Below are positions 1 to 8,981 of a DNA stretch of 64,000 nucleotides, piece by piece. The position numbers were made by a program, and so were the translations under genes. The notes under the pieces were generated by a model, which had not been told where the DNA came from, did not search any database, and saw only the letters and a program-made list of their open reading frames with translations. The stretch comes from Paenibacillus sp. E222 (GTDB lineage Bacteria; Bacillota; Bacilli; Paenibacillales; Paenibacillaceae), in contig NZ_CP058552.1 in assembly GCF_013401555.1 (NCBI RefSeq), forward strand, positions 5,022,001-5,086,000. The letters run 5' to 3'. Numbering within the stretch: the stretch's first letter is position 1; the number at the start of each line of letters is the position of its first letter.

Positions 1-274
1 ATTTGGGAACGGATAGATCCGAAGGGCCCCTTCCTCCCCCTTTTCTGTAACCCTGCTCTTCACCGTATTCGCGATTATACAGATATCCGAGAATCTCATC
101 GACTTCGGTATATTTAAAATCATCAGGGGAATAGTCTTCAGCATTGGACAGTCCTTCTTCGGCGGATTCACCCAGAATAAGGCGCCAACGGTTTAAGGTT
201 TCTGCCCGATTCAGCTCAGCATTGTCTTTCACCATTTCCTTGGTTGTATTGAGCTCATTCAGATTAGCTTCCAT
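1..274 (-). CDS. VWA domain (CoxE-like) protein, N-terminal part only
   Basis: The first 91 codons of a gene that runs off the left edge. The peptide begins MEANLNELNTTKEM and contains LNRWRLILG, the style of N-terminus seen in CoxE-like VWA proteins that travel with MoxR ATPases. The von Willebrand A domain itself would lie outside the window, so the family call depends on context and this short N-terminus. A GGAAGGAG site lies 8 bases before the ATG. The start overlaps the end of the DUF5682 gene by 16 bases, which implies translational coupling. By analogy with other MoxR-VWA pairs it would bind metal through a MIDAS site and act as the partner or adaptor of the ATPase encoded two genes upstream. 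Confidence 0.6.
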   Translation of the reverse strand, partial: MEANLNELNTTKEMVKDNAELNRAETLNRWRLILGESAEEGLSNAEDYSPDDFKYTEVDEILGYLYNREYGEEQGYRKGGGRGPSDLSVPK

Positions 275-2661
275 GCGTCAAACTCCTTCCGAAGGGCTTC
301 ATCCCATGTTTTCGTCTGGATCAGCAATCGTTCGTCAACGGAAGGCCATGACATCTCTTCGTTCTCTACCTGATGCAAGCTCGCAACCCGATCCGCAATC
401 AGGCCTGTCTCCATGGGGGTAAAGTAGGTAAACGCCAAACGAAGCTCAGGAATCATGCGAATAAACTCTTCATAATCAAGCTGCTCGATCATATAGTTCA
501 ATTCTGATAAAAGCTGATCTTCATACAAAAAAGCGTCCCGTGCTACAGAGAACACGCCCTGTAGATAAAGTGCAGTCTGCCGGGATTGTTCCTGCGATCC
601 CCGAATATATGCACGTGCCCGATCCACGATCTCTTCTCTATGTCTGTCGCCAAGTCCTGAAGAGATGGCAATACACACTCCCTCCAGCTGTGCCGGAAGC
701 TGGCTGTCTGACAGAAGTTCATTCAGGTGTGCCCGAAAGGTATCATCCCGAAAATGATCTTCGGACGATTCTGCCAGCATGGCAAGCAGCTTCAGTCCCT
801 GGACAATCGCTTCATGTTCATCCGGATTCGTTCTTGAGAGCTGCATCAGTTTGTCAACGGCATTGTTATAAGCTTCGGACACGAGATGAAGGAGCTGCGG
901 TTCCTCAGACAACCCAAGAAGTCTGCGATGCTGCTGAATTCGATTCAAAATATGCAGACTTCCACACAACGACAGGAAATTCCCATCCTTCCGGAGCGCC
1001 GACTTCACTTGTTCATACAGCTTCATTGCGGTATCCTGTAGACCCATAAGCAAAGCCTGAAGCATGGATTTGGCAAGGTCACCGCTGTGATGATCCGGTA
1101 TTCCCTGCATCTCTTCTTCCATCTTGCGCGTAGCGGCTTCCCGAATTGTGCCTCCATAGAGTGAATTCTCAATCAATCGAGCCTCAATTCTGGAGGAATA
1201 GGTATATACCCACGTCTCCCGAACAAGGTTCATATCACGCTGTGCAATCCAATCCGGGCCCGATTGTCGCTTCGCGAACTCCGGAACGAGATAGACCATA
1301 CATTGAAATAATTGACTTTGCCGACGATGATCAGGTTTGGCGTATAAATCAAGTACCTTCTTATGTTGGCCTGTAGTACGGATTTGAAGTTTGGACTCTG
1401 TACAACGTTCTTTGAAATCCTCTACGATCGGAATACTGAATGGATTGGGAGCCACTTTTCCGATGACATCCCCGGTTAGCAATCTGTGCAGTTCTTGTAT
1501 TGGTTTGTCTGAAGCTAACGAAAGTTCACCCTTAACGAAGGAAGAAAGTGTTGCATCCATTAGCTCATAGACACCGCCTTCTCTCTTCCCCCTCAGTCCT
1601 GCGAGGCCCTGAACCATACTGTACGCCTCAATAGCGTCGCTGGTTGATACATGTTCATGCCCTTCCCTCAGCTTGCGGGTTAGTCGGGATAACAAGTCCA
1701 AAGCGGTCAAATTATACACGGGATTCTTTTGCCGGAGCAGCTGGGTCCAGATCTGATCGTAATAATTCACGTAAGGCATGCCGCTTGCATACCCATTCAG
1801 CCGATCCGCTTCGGCAAACGTGTAGACCATGGGATACATCTGCTGATACACCGAATTCTGAGCCTTCACATGATTTTGCATCGTCATCTCTTCTGAGTCC
1901 GTCCCATGATCCTCGGGCATCAGCAGTCCATACGTATGAAATCCGCCAGTGATAACAAGCACACGTTCATGCTCCTTCCCAGCCTGTTTGATACGACTTC
2001 TCATATGAGCTTCTCTTGCCAAATCACCTGTACTGTGCAAGCGCTCCGCTGAATAACACATCCGGGATAAGGTACAGTACGTGAATACATCCTGTACAAA
2101 TGCCTGTGTTGATTTCTCCAGACCACCAATCTCAAATACGTTCTCCCACAACTCATCGAAACTTCGACAGTTTGTTTTCTGACATAAACGGTTAATAAAC
2201 TCAGACCCTGCGAGCAAAGTTTCATCTTGAATGGATATCTCCCGCTGTTCTGCCTTGTTGGGCTTGGAGAAATGATGATAATCCAGGTCGATAAAAGTTG
2301 CAGAGATGCTCAGCCGAGCTGCTTCTTTCAGCGCTACATATTCAGGAGAGTAACGAAGCATCGGATAATAACAGGCCGCTCTCTCCTCTTCACTCTCATA
2401 GGTGTAGTAAAGACTAACAGGAGGTAGGGTCGCCTCGTCAGCCAGAACTTGTAGTAAGGGATTGCCGCTCTCGGGGCCCTCGATTAGAATAATGTCCGGC
2501 TTGTATTCTTCAATCAATCGCAGCAAATGATAGGAACAGGCTGGACTATGATGGCGTATGGGGAAATAAACCGTTCCGTTGTTCAGGTTATACACCCGGG
2601 ACTCAAATAGCGTCTGTAACTGGGCAACATCCAAATCCGCTTTTCCTGTTAACCGATCCAT
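259..2661 (-). CDS. DUF5682 family protein of a MoxR-VWA cluster
   Basis: A protein of about 800 residues that I place in the DUF5682 family, the large middle partner of MoxR/VWA operons (E. coli yehLMPQ-type clusters). Early motifs are YFPIRHHSPACSYHLLRLIE and DIILIEGPE, and further on VLVITGGFHTYGLL; these resemble the TraB/ChaN-like core (GxH and related patterns). The C-terminal half is helical and repetitive. ATG at 2661 is preferred because GAGGAAAA precedes it at proper spacing; a TTG at 2688 lacks a better site. The gene overlaps moxR by 13 bases and the VWA gene by 16, so the three are almost certainly one operon. Biochemical function is unknown. Confidence 0.75.
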   Translation of the reverse strand: MDRLTGKADLDVAQLQTLFESRVYNLNNGTVYFPIRHHSPACSYHLLRLIEEYKPDIILIEGPESGNPLLQVLADEATLPPVSLYYTYESEEERAACYYPMLRYSPEYVALKEAARLSISATFIDLDYHHFSKPNKAEQREISIQDETLLAGSEFINRLCQKTNCRSFDELWENVFEIGGLEKSTQAFVQDVFTYCTLSRMCYSAERLHSTGDLAREAHMRSRIKQAGKEHERVLVITGGFHTYGLLMPEDHGTDSEEMTMQNHVKAQNSVYQQMYPMVYTFAEADRLNGYASGMPYVNYYDQIWTQLLRQKNPVYNLTALDLLSRLTRKLREGHEHVSTSDAIEAYSMVQGLAGLRGKREGGVYELMDATLSSFVKGELSLASDKPIQELHRLLTGDVIGKVAPNPFSIPIVEDFKERCTESKLQIRTTGQHKKVLDLYAKPDHRRQSQLFQCMVYLVPEFAKRQSGPDWIAQRDMNLVRETWVYTYSSRIEARLIENSLYGGTIREAATRKMEEEMQGIPDHHSGDLAKSMLQALLMGLQDTAMKLYEQVKSALRKDGNFLSLCGSLHILNRIQQHRRLLGLSEEPQLLHLVSEAYNNAVDKLMQLSRTNPDEHEAIVQGLKLLAMLAESSEDHFRDDTFRAHLNELLSDSQLPAQLEGVCIAISSGLGDRHREEIVDRARAYIRGSQEQSRQTALYLQGVFSVARDAFLYEDQLLSELNYMIEQLDYEEFIRMIPELRLAFTYFTPMETGLIADRVASLHQVENEEMSWPSVDERLLIQTKTWDEALRKEFDAWKLI

Positions 2662-3755
2662 TTCTTTTCCTCGTAATAATCCTTCCAAATCCCTTCTTCT
2701 CTCGAACGCTCCTTCACGACCTTGGAGAAGTAAGTTTTGAGAATGGACAGATCCTTGTCGCTTTCTTTCGCTATCGTCCCTAGCATGTTTTGCACCAGCC
2801 GATCCAATGCGATTCCCTTGTCTTCGTAATAATAGGAAGTCATTGCACTCTGTACATATACAGATACAGCTTCAGCCGTACTCATGGACGCTTGGGGCGT
2901 ATCCAGCTTGTAACCTTCCCGCGTCATTCCCGTGCGAAGCTCCATAAATGTCGTGGCCAGCAATTCAACCACATCCGAATTGATCTCGGTGTCTATCCCG
3001 CTATGTAATAACAGGCTGCGAGCCTGGGATTCAATAATTTTGGCTTCCATTTTCACACTGCTGATCGGTTTGATCGTCTCAAAATTGAAACGGCGCTTCA
3101 GCGCACCACTCATTTCATTGACTCCCTTATCACGAATGTTCGCCGTAGCAATAACGTTAAACCCCGGTTTGGCAAACAGCACACCGCCATCCAGTTCAGG
3201 AATACTCATCACCTTGTCACTGAGAATACTGATCAGGCTATCCTGTGCTTCAGCAGGACAACGTGTAATTTCCTCAAAACGGGTAAGAATTCCCTTTTTC
3301 ATTCCGTTATACAACGGTGAGGGTACAAGTGCGGCTTCGGACGGGCCTTTATCCAGCAGCATGGCATAATTCCAGGAATATTTAATCATGTCCTCGGTTG
3401 TACCTGCCGTACCCTGAATTGTGTTCAGGCTGGTACCAGAAATGGCAGCGGTCAGCAGTTCACTGAGCATGGTCTTGGCTGTCCCGGGTTCACCCACAAG
3501 CATTAAACCCCGATTGCCTGCCAGTGTCACGACTGCACGTTCAATGAGAACATCGTTGCCATAAAATTTCCGTGTAATGGGAACCTCACCTCCATTCAAC
3601 ATCGCAGGCTTTTCTCTGCCAATAATAAAATCTCTGACATAGGCCGGGGACAGCAGCCAGTTTGGAGGACGTTTTCCCGTATCTTCCTCTCGTAACGCCC
3701 TTAATTCTGTCTCATATAGTGTCTCGGCGGGTGGCTTAAGCATCTCCATCGTCAA
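2649..3755 (-). CDS. MoxR-family AAA+ ATPase
   Basis: AAA+ ATPase of 368 residues. Walker A is GEPGTAKT at residues 88-95, the Walker B region is around RFEEITR, and a sensor-1 type segment reads FNVIATANIRD. MoxR ATPases work with VWA proteins as chaperone-like machines that remodel or insert metal into client complexes; the client is unknown. It is the first gene of the minus-strand triad. The start may be TTG at 3755 (GGAG 5 bases upstream) or ATG at 3749 (11 bases). No further partner gene lies upstream, since the next 560 bases are non-coding and then a gene on the other strand begins. Confidence 0.85.
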   Translation of the reverse strand: MTMEMLKPPAETLYETELRALREEDTGKRPPNWLLSPAYVRDFIIGREKPAMLNGGEVPITRKFYGNDVLIERAVVTLAGNRGLMLVGEPGTAKTMLSELLTAAISGTSLNTIQGTAGTTEDMIKYSWNYAMLLDKGPSEAALVPSPLYNGMKKGILTRFEEITRCPAEAQDSLISILSDKVMSIPELDGGVLFAKPGFNVIATANIRDKGVNEMSGALKRRFNFETIKPISSVKMEAKIIESQARSLLLHSGIDTEINSDVVELLATTFMELRTGMTREGYKLDTPQASMSTAEAVSVYVQSAMTSYYYEDKGIALDRLVQNMLGTIAKESDKDLSILKTYFSKVVKERSREEGIWKDYYEEKKWIG

Positions 3756-4316
3756 GGTTTCTCCTCTCGCAAACAGATCGTATGTTCTTATTACGTTTTA
3801 TCTTATCACAGCAGCCTTTGAACGAACGCAGAAATCGTCAAAAATGGTTGAAACGTCCTTCTTATCAGCATTCTTCATAAGTCCGTGGACATGGTTCATA
3901 GCACAATTGTGAATTACTCATATCGTTACATCATGGCGGTTGTATACAAAACGAATTTGAATCCACGTTGTTGTTGTAGATAACTTAAATTTATAGGCCA
4001 TACGTCCCTAAAGTTCATTAAACACCACGTAATATGGTTCAAGCAGATTAAGTCCAATCTCACAAAAAAACACAGCCCAGTAGTCTGTGTCTTTACTTCA
4101 TTTCTATTGATTTTATTCCTTATTCCATGTGTTATTCTATCAGAAATATGTAGGCTTTCCATACCATATTGGCTAGTCAAAAACAAGGTTTCAATCGCTC
4201 CAATATTGAATATATAGATGGTGCAGGCTTTTCGTATGAAGCCACCGAAATTAACATATGATCCCTTAGATAAGATGCGTAACATTACGAGCTTTTGATG
4301 AGAGGAGATTAACCAA
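3756..4316. other. Intergenic region between moxR and P450 genes
   Basis: About 560 bases, AT-rich, holding the divergent promoters of the moxR triad and the P450. I found no convincing gene. A 142-codon antisense frame across it has no recognisable motif and no ribosome site that fits. A small inverted repeat, ACACAG-N9-CTGTGT, lies at about 4071-4091 beside a run of A. The high AT content and lack of reading frames could mark a decayed gene, but nothing recognisable is left. Confidence 0.4.
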
Positions 4317-5507
4317 TTGAATACAAATGAAACTTCACAGCCGGAGTTCTTCACCCGAGAATTTACACAGAACCCTTACCCTGTATACGAAAAGCTGAGA
4401 CAGAATGATCCCATTTACAGAGTGATGTTCCCTCAAGGTGAGTTTGGTTGGATTATTAGTCGATATGAGGATGCAGTCGAAGTATTAAAAGACAATCGTT
4501 TCAGTAAAGATGTAATCAAACGTTACGGACCCGATCAACAAAATATATTCGTGCATAACATGCTTTTTTCCGATCCACCCGATCATCGCCGGTTGCGTGG
4601 ACTCGTACAGAAGGCTTTTACTCCCAGATTGATTGAGGGCATGAGAAGTCATATTCAAGATATTGCCGACGATCTTCTGGATAATCTCAATTCCCAAGAC
4701 AAGATGAATCTGATTGATGAGTTTGCTTTTCCATTACCGATCATTGTCATCAGCGAGATCCTGGGTGTACCTCTTGAAGATCAGGACAAATTCCGTCTTT
4801 GGTCCAATTCAATCATTGATGCAACAAGTTCGGAGCATGCCGAAGTGTTCGAGAAGCATGCCAAGGAATTCATTGATTACCTGAATAATTGGTTTGCCAA
4901 AGTACGTGAGCAGCCGGGTGACGATCTGATCAGCCAGCTCGTTGTGGCAGAAGAATCAGGAGAACAACTCACTGAAAAGGAACTGCTTGGTGTTGTCGCT
5001 TTGCTGATCATCGCCGGACACGAAACAACCGTTAATCTGATCGGTAATGGTGTTCTTGCGCTTTTGGAGCATCCGGAACAACGCGACCTGTTGATCAAGC
5101 AACCTGAGTTAATCCATAATGCTGTTGAAGAAATGCTGCGTTATAACGGACCGGTTGAATTCAGCACGTCCCGCTGGGCATCCGAGGACATTGAATTTCA
5201 TGGACATCACATCGCTGAAGGTGAAATCGTTATTGTAGCGCTGGATTCAGCCAATCGGGATGAAGAGAAATTTAAGGATGCGGATGTTTTTGACATTACT
5301 CGCGAGAAGAGCGCACATTTGGCTTTTGGCAAAGGCATTCACCTCTGTCTGGGAGCCCCTCTTGCGCGACTGGAAGGCGAAATTGCTATTAATACGCTGC
5401 TTCGCCGCTTTCCCAATATGCAGCTTCAGACAGACGTTAATGAACTTGAATGGAGACCTGGCATGATTGTTCGTGGGGTTAAGGAAATTCCGGTACAGCT
5501 TAAATAA
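4317..5507 (+). CDS. Cytochrome P450
   Basis: Soluble bacterial P450 of 396 residues, normal for the CYP107-like families. The I-helix oxygen-activation motif AGHETT is at residues 233-238, the K-helix ExxR is EEMLR, and the haem loop is FGKGIHLCLGAPLAR with the axial thiolate Cys344. It would hydroxylate a small organic substrate using electrons from a ferredoxin or flavodoxin; no redox partner is encoded nearby. The start is TTG, supported by GAGAGGAG 8 bases upstream. The next gene starts 39 bases downstream on the same strand and could be cotranscribed. The substrate cannot be read from sequence. Confidence 0.93.
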   Translation: MNTNETSQPEFFTREFTQNPYPVYEKLRQNDPIYRVMFPQGEFGWIISRYEDAVEVLKDNRFSKDVIKRYGPDQQNIFVHNMLFSDPPDHRRLRGLVQKAFTPRLIEGMRSHIQDIADDLLDNLNSQDKMNLIDEFAFPLPIIVISEILGVPLEDQDKFRLWSNSIIDATSSEHAEVFEKHAKEFIDYLNNWFAKVREQPGDDLISQLVVAEESGEQLTEKELLGVVALLIIAGHETTVNLIGNGVLALLEHPEQRDLLIKQPELIHNAVEEMLRYNGPVEFSTSRWASEDIEFHGHHIAEGEIVIVALDSANRDEEKFKDADVFDITREKSAHLAFGKGIHLCLGAPLARLEGEIAINTLLRRFPNMQLQTDVNELEWRPGMIVRGVKEIPVQLK

Positions 5508-5546
5508 ATATGTATTTGAAGAAAGGAAAGTGAGGCACCTGACTGT

Positions 5547-5897
5547 ATGGAAATAAACACCATTGTTTTAGTCGTTTTTTTGTTTCTTATTCTTATCTTA
5601 TTGGTTCGCGTCATCAGCTTGCAGACCCAGTTGAATGAATTGAAAAGGGATGTTGAACGTCTGGAGAATGGTTCAGGCCTTAACGCACACTCCCCTCTCA
5701 GTTATAACGCTTCTTCAGTGAATGTGTCTCCACTTACACCTACACCGACACACGCTGATCTGACTGAACTTGATAAAGAGTTGCAGGCACTTGCACAACA
5801 GGGCAAAAAAATAATCGCAATCAAAAAGGCTCGTGAAGCCAGAAACCTGTCATTGAAAGATGCCAAAGAATACGTTGAATATCTTGAACGCTTATAA
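5547..5897 (+). CDS. Membrane-anchored protein with ribosomal L7/L12 C-terminal-like tail
   Basis: A small protein of 116 residues with one N-terminal membrane helix (about 4-24), a short charged helix QTQLNELKRDVERLE, a Pro/Thr-rich linker, and a C-terminal segment KIIAIKKAREARNLSLKDAKE. That segment matches the helix-loop-helix of the ribosomal L7/L12 C-terminal domain, the part that contacts translation factors. The protein is far too short and too hydrophobic to be the ribosomal stalk itself. The orientation is probably N-out/C-in, leaving the tail in the cytoplasm. It follows the P450 gene by 39 bases. Role unknown; annotation as a ribosomal protein would be misleading. Confidence 0.7.
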   Translation: MEINTIVLVVFLFLILILLVRVISLQTQLNELKRDVERLENGSGLNAHSPLSYNASSVNVSPLTPTPTHADLTELDKELQALAQQGKKIIAIKKAREARNLSLKDAKEYVEYLERL

Positions 5898-6021
5898 TTA
5901 GTATGTAGATAGACGACTTCCCAACTCCTTGCAAAGGTTTTTTGCTTTCAGTTGATTCATGTTCGACTGAAAACAACGATCTTCGCAGGGAGTTTACTTT
6001 TTTCAAAAGACATGATAAAGT

Positions 6022-6043
6022 TATTTCAATATTTGTAGAAATA
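6022..6043. promoter_or_regulatory. Candidate ArsR operator 1 (upstream of arsR-type gene)
   Basis: Imperfect palindrome with 8-bp arms and a 6-bp spacer: TATTTCAA-TATTTG-TAGAAATA. It ends 28 bases before the ArsR-type ATG at 6072. The same 8-6-8 layout recurs at 6370-6391 and 6549-6570, which points to autoregulation. Confidence 0.6.
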
Positions 6044-6071
6044 AGAAATAAAGACGAAAGGACCGATTTTG

Positions 6072-6356
6072 ATGCAAACCAATCCGATTGATAATGAACA
6101 GGCCGTCAAAATTCATAAAGCGCTGGGCGAACAAACGCGATATAAAATCATTCAGATTCTTTCGGGTGAAAGCAACCTATGTCCGGCTGATTTGGAGAAT
6201 CGGCTTGTAACCGTGGCGCTTTCCACTTTATCTCATCACCTGAAGCAGCTTTCCGATTGTGGTTTGTTAACCTCACAAAAGAAAGGTACGTATATTTACT
6301 ACAGCCTCAATACAGATACTGTACAGAGATTTGCTCCTTATCTGTTGGATAAATAA
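6072..6356 (+). CDS. ArsR-family transcriptional regulator
   Basis: Winged-helix repressor of 94 residues. The recognition region reads LSTLSHHLKQLSDCGLL, followed by the beta-wing KKGTYIYYSLN, typical of the ArsR/SmtB fold. I see no CxC or His-rich metal site; only two Cys are present (in NLCPA and SDCG), so it is more likely to sense an organic or redox signal than a metal. A TTG directly before the ATG is also possible. The MFS exporter gene follows 247 bases downstream. Shared palindromes upstream of both suggest the regulator represses itself and the exporter. Confidence 0.85.
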   Translation: MQTNPIDNEQAVKIHKALGEQTRYKIIQILSGESNLCPADLENRLVTVALSTLSHHLKQLSDCGLLTSQKKGTYIYYSLNTDTVQRFAPYLLDK

Positions 6357-6369
6357 AATTTTTGTTTAT

Positions 6370-6391
6370 TATTTCTATAATACTAGAAATA
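6370..6391. promoter_or_regulatory. Candidate ArsR operator 2
   Basis: Perfect inverted repeat, TATTTCTA-TAATAC-TAGAAATA (8-bp arms, 6-bp spacer), beginning 13 bases after the ArsR stop codon. It is the best copy of the shared motif. An isolated half site TATTTCTA follows at about 6409-6416. Confidence 0.65.
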
Positions 6392-6548
6392 TAAAATCAT
6401 TATATTGGTATTTCTACTTGGTCTGCTGTGCCTCACCGTAGTCGTATAAATCTCCTTTTGCCATAAAACCCGGGTGCATGGATAGATTAAGTGCTCAGCC
6501 TTGCCTCAGTGGTGCATTAGTTATCTCATAATCCTGTTCTCTCGTCCT

Positions 6549-6570
6549 TATTTCTATATTTCTAAAAATA
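6549..6570. promoter_or_regulatory. Candidate ArsR operator 3 (MFS promoter)
   Basis: TATTTCTA-TATTTC-TAAAAATA, the same 8-6-8 design with one arm mismatch, ending 33 bases before the MFS start codon. It is placed where a bound repressor would block the promoter. Confidence 0.6.
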
Positions 6571-6603
6571 TAATAATTATAAACAGAAAGAGGTTATATA
6601 CTC

Positions 6604-7785
6604 ATGTCTAACACATGGAAAATCTATGTCCTGGCCTTGGTCAGCTTTCTTGTAGGGACCTCCGAATATATCATTGCAGGCATTCTGGATCGGATCTCGG
6701 ACACCATGAATATATCGTTGATTGCTGCGGGACAGCTGATCACAATCTTTTCACTCGTTTATGCACTTGGTACGCCCATCATTATCGCCTTAACATCCCG
6801 TATGGATCGACGAAAGCTGCTGCTCTACTTTCTGGGACTTTTTGTCGCAGGTAACGTCTTGGCCTACCTTTTACCTGGCTATGGGCTCTTTATCGCTGCA
6901 CGTATCCTTATGGCGCTGGGAGCCGGAGTCGTCGTTGTAACAGCCTTGACAGTCGCTGCCAAAATAGCGCCTGCAGGCAAACAGGCCAGCTCTATCGCAA
7001 CGGTCATTACAGGGTTTACCGCATCCCTAATCGTGGGGGTTCCACTGGGAAGAATGGTTGCTGCAGCTTGGGATTGGAAACTGATTTTTGCAGGTATCGC
7101 GATTTTGGGTGTGCTTGCCATGATTGTTATTGCCTCTACGATTCCGCCATCTGAAGGCGAAGCACCCGTTCCTTTGAAAAAACAATTATCGCTCCTCAAA
7201 CAACCTCGTATTGGATTCGCGCTGCTTGTCAGCTTTTTCTGGTTAGGAGGCTATTCCATTGCGTATACTTACATTTCACCTTACCTGGTAACTGTTGCAG
7301 GCATGAACGAAACGGTGTTAAGTTCCGCTTTGCTGGCTTTTGGTATCGCAAGTCTGATTGGTTCCAAATCAGGAGGATTCAGCGCAGACCGTATGGGAGT
7401 AAAGCGAACACTCATCCTGGGAATGGCCTTGCATGTCGTAAGTCTGTTGATGCTGAACATCACGGCTCATTCGGGTGTGATCGTCTTTATTGTGTTGATT
7501 CTATGGTCCTTCTCCGCCTGGTCTTCCGGCCCGACACAGCAATATAATCTGGTTACAATGGCTCCGGAATCGTCCGGAATTATGTTGAGTCTGAACAGTT
7601 CGGTTATGCAACTGGCTATGGCTGCCGGTGCAGGCATTGGGGGAATTGCTGTCAGCGCAGTTTCATTGTCATCCATCACCTGGATTGGAGCTGCAGGGGT
7701 GGTTATTGCAATGATCATCATTATTCTTGCTTACCGTCCGGGAATTGCCACTACAGCTCAGGCTGAATCTTCCAATGTGGCATGA
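6604..7785 (+). CDS. MFS drug/metabolite exporter (DHA1 type)
   Basis: A protein of 393 residues with about 12 hydrophobic helices. The N-terminus VSFLVGTSEYIIAGILDRI is characteristic of the AraJ/YdhP-like DHA1 branch, and the loop 2-3 motif A reads LTSRMDRRKLLLY. It is a proton-driven exporter in the cytoplasmic membrane; the substrate is unknown. AGAGG lies 10-14 bases before the ATG. It sits alone after the ArsR gene, with two candidate ArsR operators in the preceding 247 bases, so inducible export is the natural reading. A bidirectional terminator follows. Confidence 0.9.
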   Translation: MSNTWKIYVLALVSFLVGTSEYIIAGILDRISDTMNISLIAAGQLITIFSLVYALGTPIIIALTSRMDRRKLLLYFLGLFVAGNVLAYLLPGYGLFIAARILMALGAGVVVVTALTVAAKIAPAGKQASSIATVITGFTASLIVGVPLGRMVAAAWDWKLIFAGIAILGVLAMIVIASTIPPSEGEAPVPLKKQLSLLKQPRIGFALLVSFFWLGGYSIAYTYISPYLVTVAGMNETVLSSALLAFGIASLIGSKSGGFSADRMGVKRTLILGMALHVVSLLMLNITAHSGVIVFIVLILWSFSAWSSGPTQQYNLVTMAPESSGIMLSLNSSVMQLAMAAGAGIGGIAVSAVSLSSITWIGAAGVVIAMIIIILAYRPGIATTAQAESSNVA

Positions 7786-7830
7786 TGGAATTTAAGCTTA
7801 AGCTCAAGAATAAAAATGATAACCGCAAAA

Positions 7831-7864
7831 AGAGAGGCACTGTAACATTAACAGTCGCCTCTCT
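7831..7864. terminator. Bidirectional terminator between MFS and SDR genes
   Basis: AGAGAGGC and GCCTCTCT arms with an inner ACTGT/ACAGT stem, an A-run to the left and TTTCTT to the right. It serves two convergent genes. Confidence 0.8.
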
Positions 7865-7888
7865 TTCTTATGATGTCTGATAAATGCC

Positions 7889-8644
7889 TTATTGTGCGGT
7901 TACAGCACCATCAATAGGATAAACAGCGCCATTAATATAAGGTGCTTCGTCTCCCAGCAGGAAGGATACCAGATTGGCAATCTCTTCAGGCTTACCGAGA
8001 CGTCCGGACGGAATGCTGTCAAGGGTTGCTTTGAATACTTCAGGATTATCCTTACCAAACTGAACCACCATTGGAGTTTCAATCGTACCTGGGGCAATGG
8101 CATTTACACGAATGTTTTCTTTGCCATACTCAATGGCCGCTGTTCGTGTTAATCCAACTACGCCATGCTTCGTCGCTGCATAGGGTGCAACCGCTTGAAC
8201 ACCCACAATACCTGCGGTAGATGCCGTATTGACGATGGAACCACCGCCTGTTTTGAGCATTTCGGTAATCACATACTTCAATCCGTAAAATACACTTCTC
8301 AGGTTAATATCAATGATTTGGTCAAACTGCTCGATAGTATGCTCAATTAATTTGATACCCGGACCAGCGATCCCGGCATTATTGAAAAACATGTCGATTC
8401 GACCGAATTCCTCGATCGTTTTGTTAACATAATTCTCTACCTCGTTCGCCTTGCTTACATCTGTTTGTACAAAAATGGCTTTACCGCCCAGCTTCTCAAT
8501 CTGTTTTACAGTTTCCTGACCCGTCTCTGCCACGAGATCAACGACCACAACAGATGCACCCTTCTCAGCCAGCTTCAGTGCGGTTGCTCGGCCCAATCCA
8601 CTTCCTGCTCCAGTGATAATAGCTATTTTTCCTTCGTGACTCAT
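7889..8644 (-). CDS. Short-chain dehydrogenase/reductase
   Basis: Classical SDR of 251 residues. The cofactor motif is TGAGSGLG near the N-terminus, followed by NNAGIAGPG, the catalytic Ser in SIVNTAST, and YAATK as the catalytic Tyr/Lys. The acidic DLVAET after the second strand suggests NAD(H) over NADP(H). The ATG at 8644 is chosen because GGAGGAG lies about 6 bases upstream; an ATG 15 bases earlier would overlap that ribosome site. Single gene with its own terminator. The substrate is unknown; annotators often call such genes glucose 1-dehydrogenase or 3-oxoacyl-ACP reductase without evidence. Confidence 0.9.
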   Translation of the reverse strand: MSHEGKIAIITGAGSGLGRATALKLAEKGASVVVVDLVAETGQETVKQIEKLGGKAIFVQTDVSKANEVENYVNKTIEEFGRIDMFFNNAGIAGPGIKLIEHTIEQFDQIIDINLRSVFYGLKYVITEMLKTGGGSIVNTASTAGIVGVQAVAPYAATKHGVVGLTRTAAIEYGKENIRVNAIAPGTIETPMVVQFGKDNPEVFKATLDSIPSGRLGKPEEIANLVSFLLGDEAPYINGAVYPIDGAVTAQ

Positions 8645-8847
8645 TTTGATCTCCTCCATGTGTGTTCGTCATCTGTCATCGGATCGATTAATTCAATATG
8701 AAGCGGTCTTGCATCGGAATGCAACATATGTAGGGTAGAAAGCTTTGAATCCTGCCTGACTTTACCTATTTTAATGGAGTTACGGCTTAAAAACAAATCA
8801 TATAATATGACTACATACTATAATATTCATCACATACTACACATCTC

Positions 8848-8892
8848 AAGAAGGGGAATTTCTTAATAAAAGCGTGTAACATTCCCCTTCTT
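8848..8892. other. Perfect 12-bp stem hairpin in the SDR/pyruvate oxidase gap
   Basis: AAGAAGGGGAAT and ATTCCCCTTCTT pair over 12 bases around a 21-base loop. A T-rich stretch follows on the plus strand, yet no plus-strand gene ends here. The neighbouring minus genes end 90 bases to the right and start 200 bases to the left. The rest of the 8645-8981 gap shows no gene, only the AT-rich promoter region of the SDR. Confidence 0.6.
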
Positions 8893-8981
8893 TTTGGTGA
8901 GACGTACAGTTTAATTTCATACATTACATAGTCAGATCGACATTTCAACATAGCACGATAATGCTAAGGCGAACGTCATCC

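Noticed and set aside
3926..4354. 142-codon antisense frame in the moxR-P450 gap
   Set aside because: AT-rich composition, no domain, overlaps the P450 start and its ribosome site.
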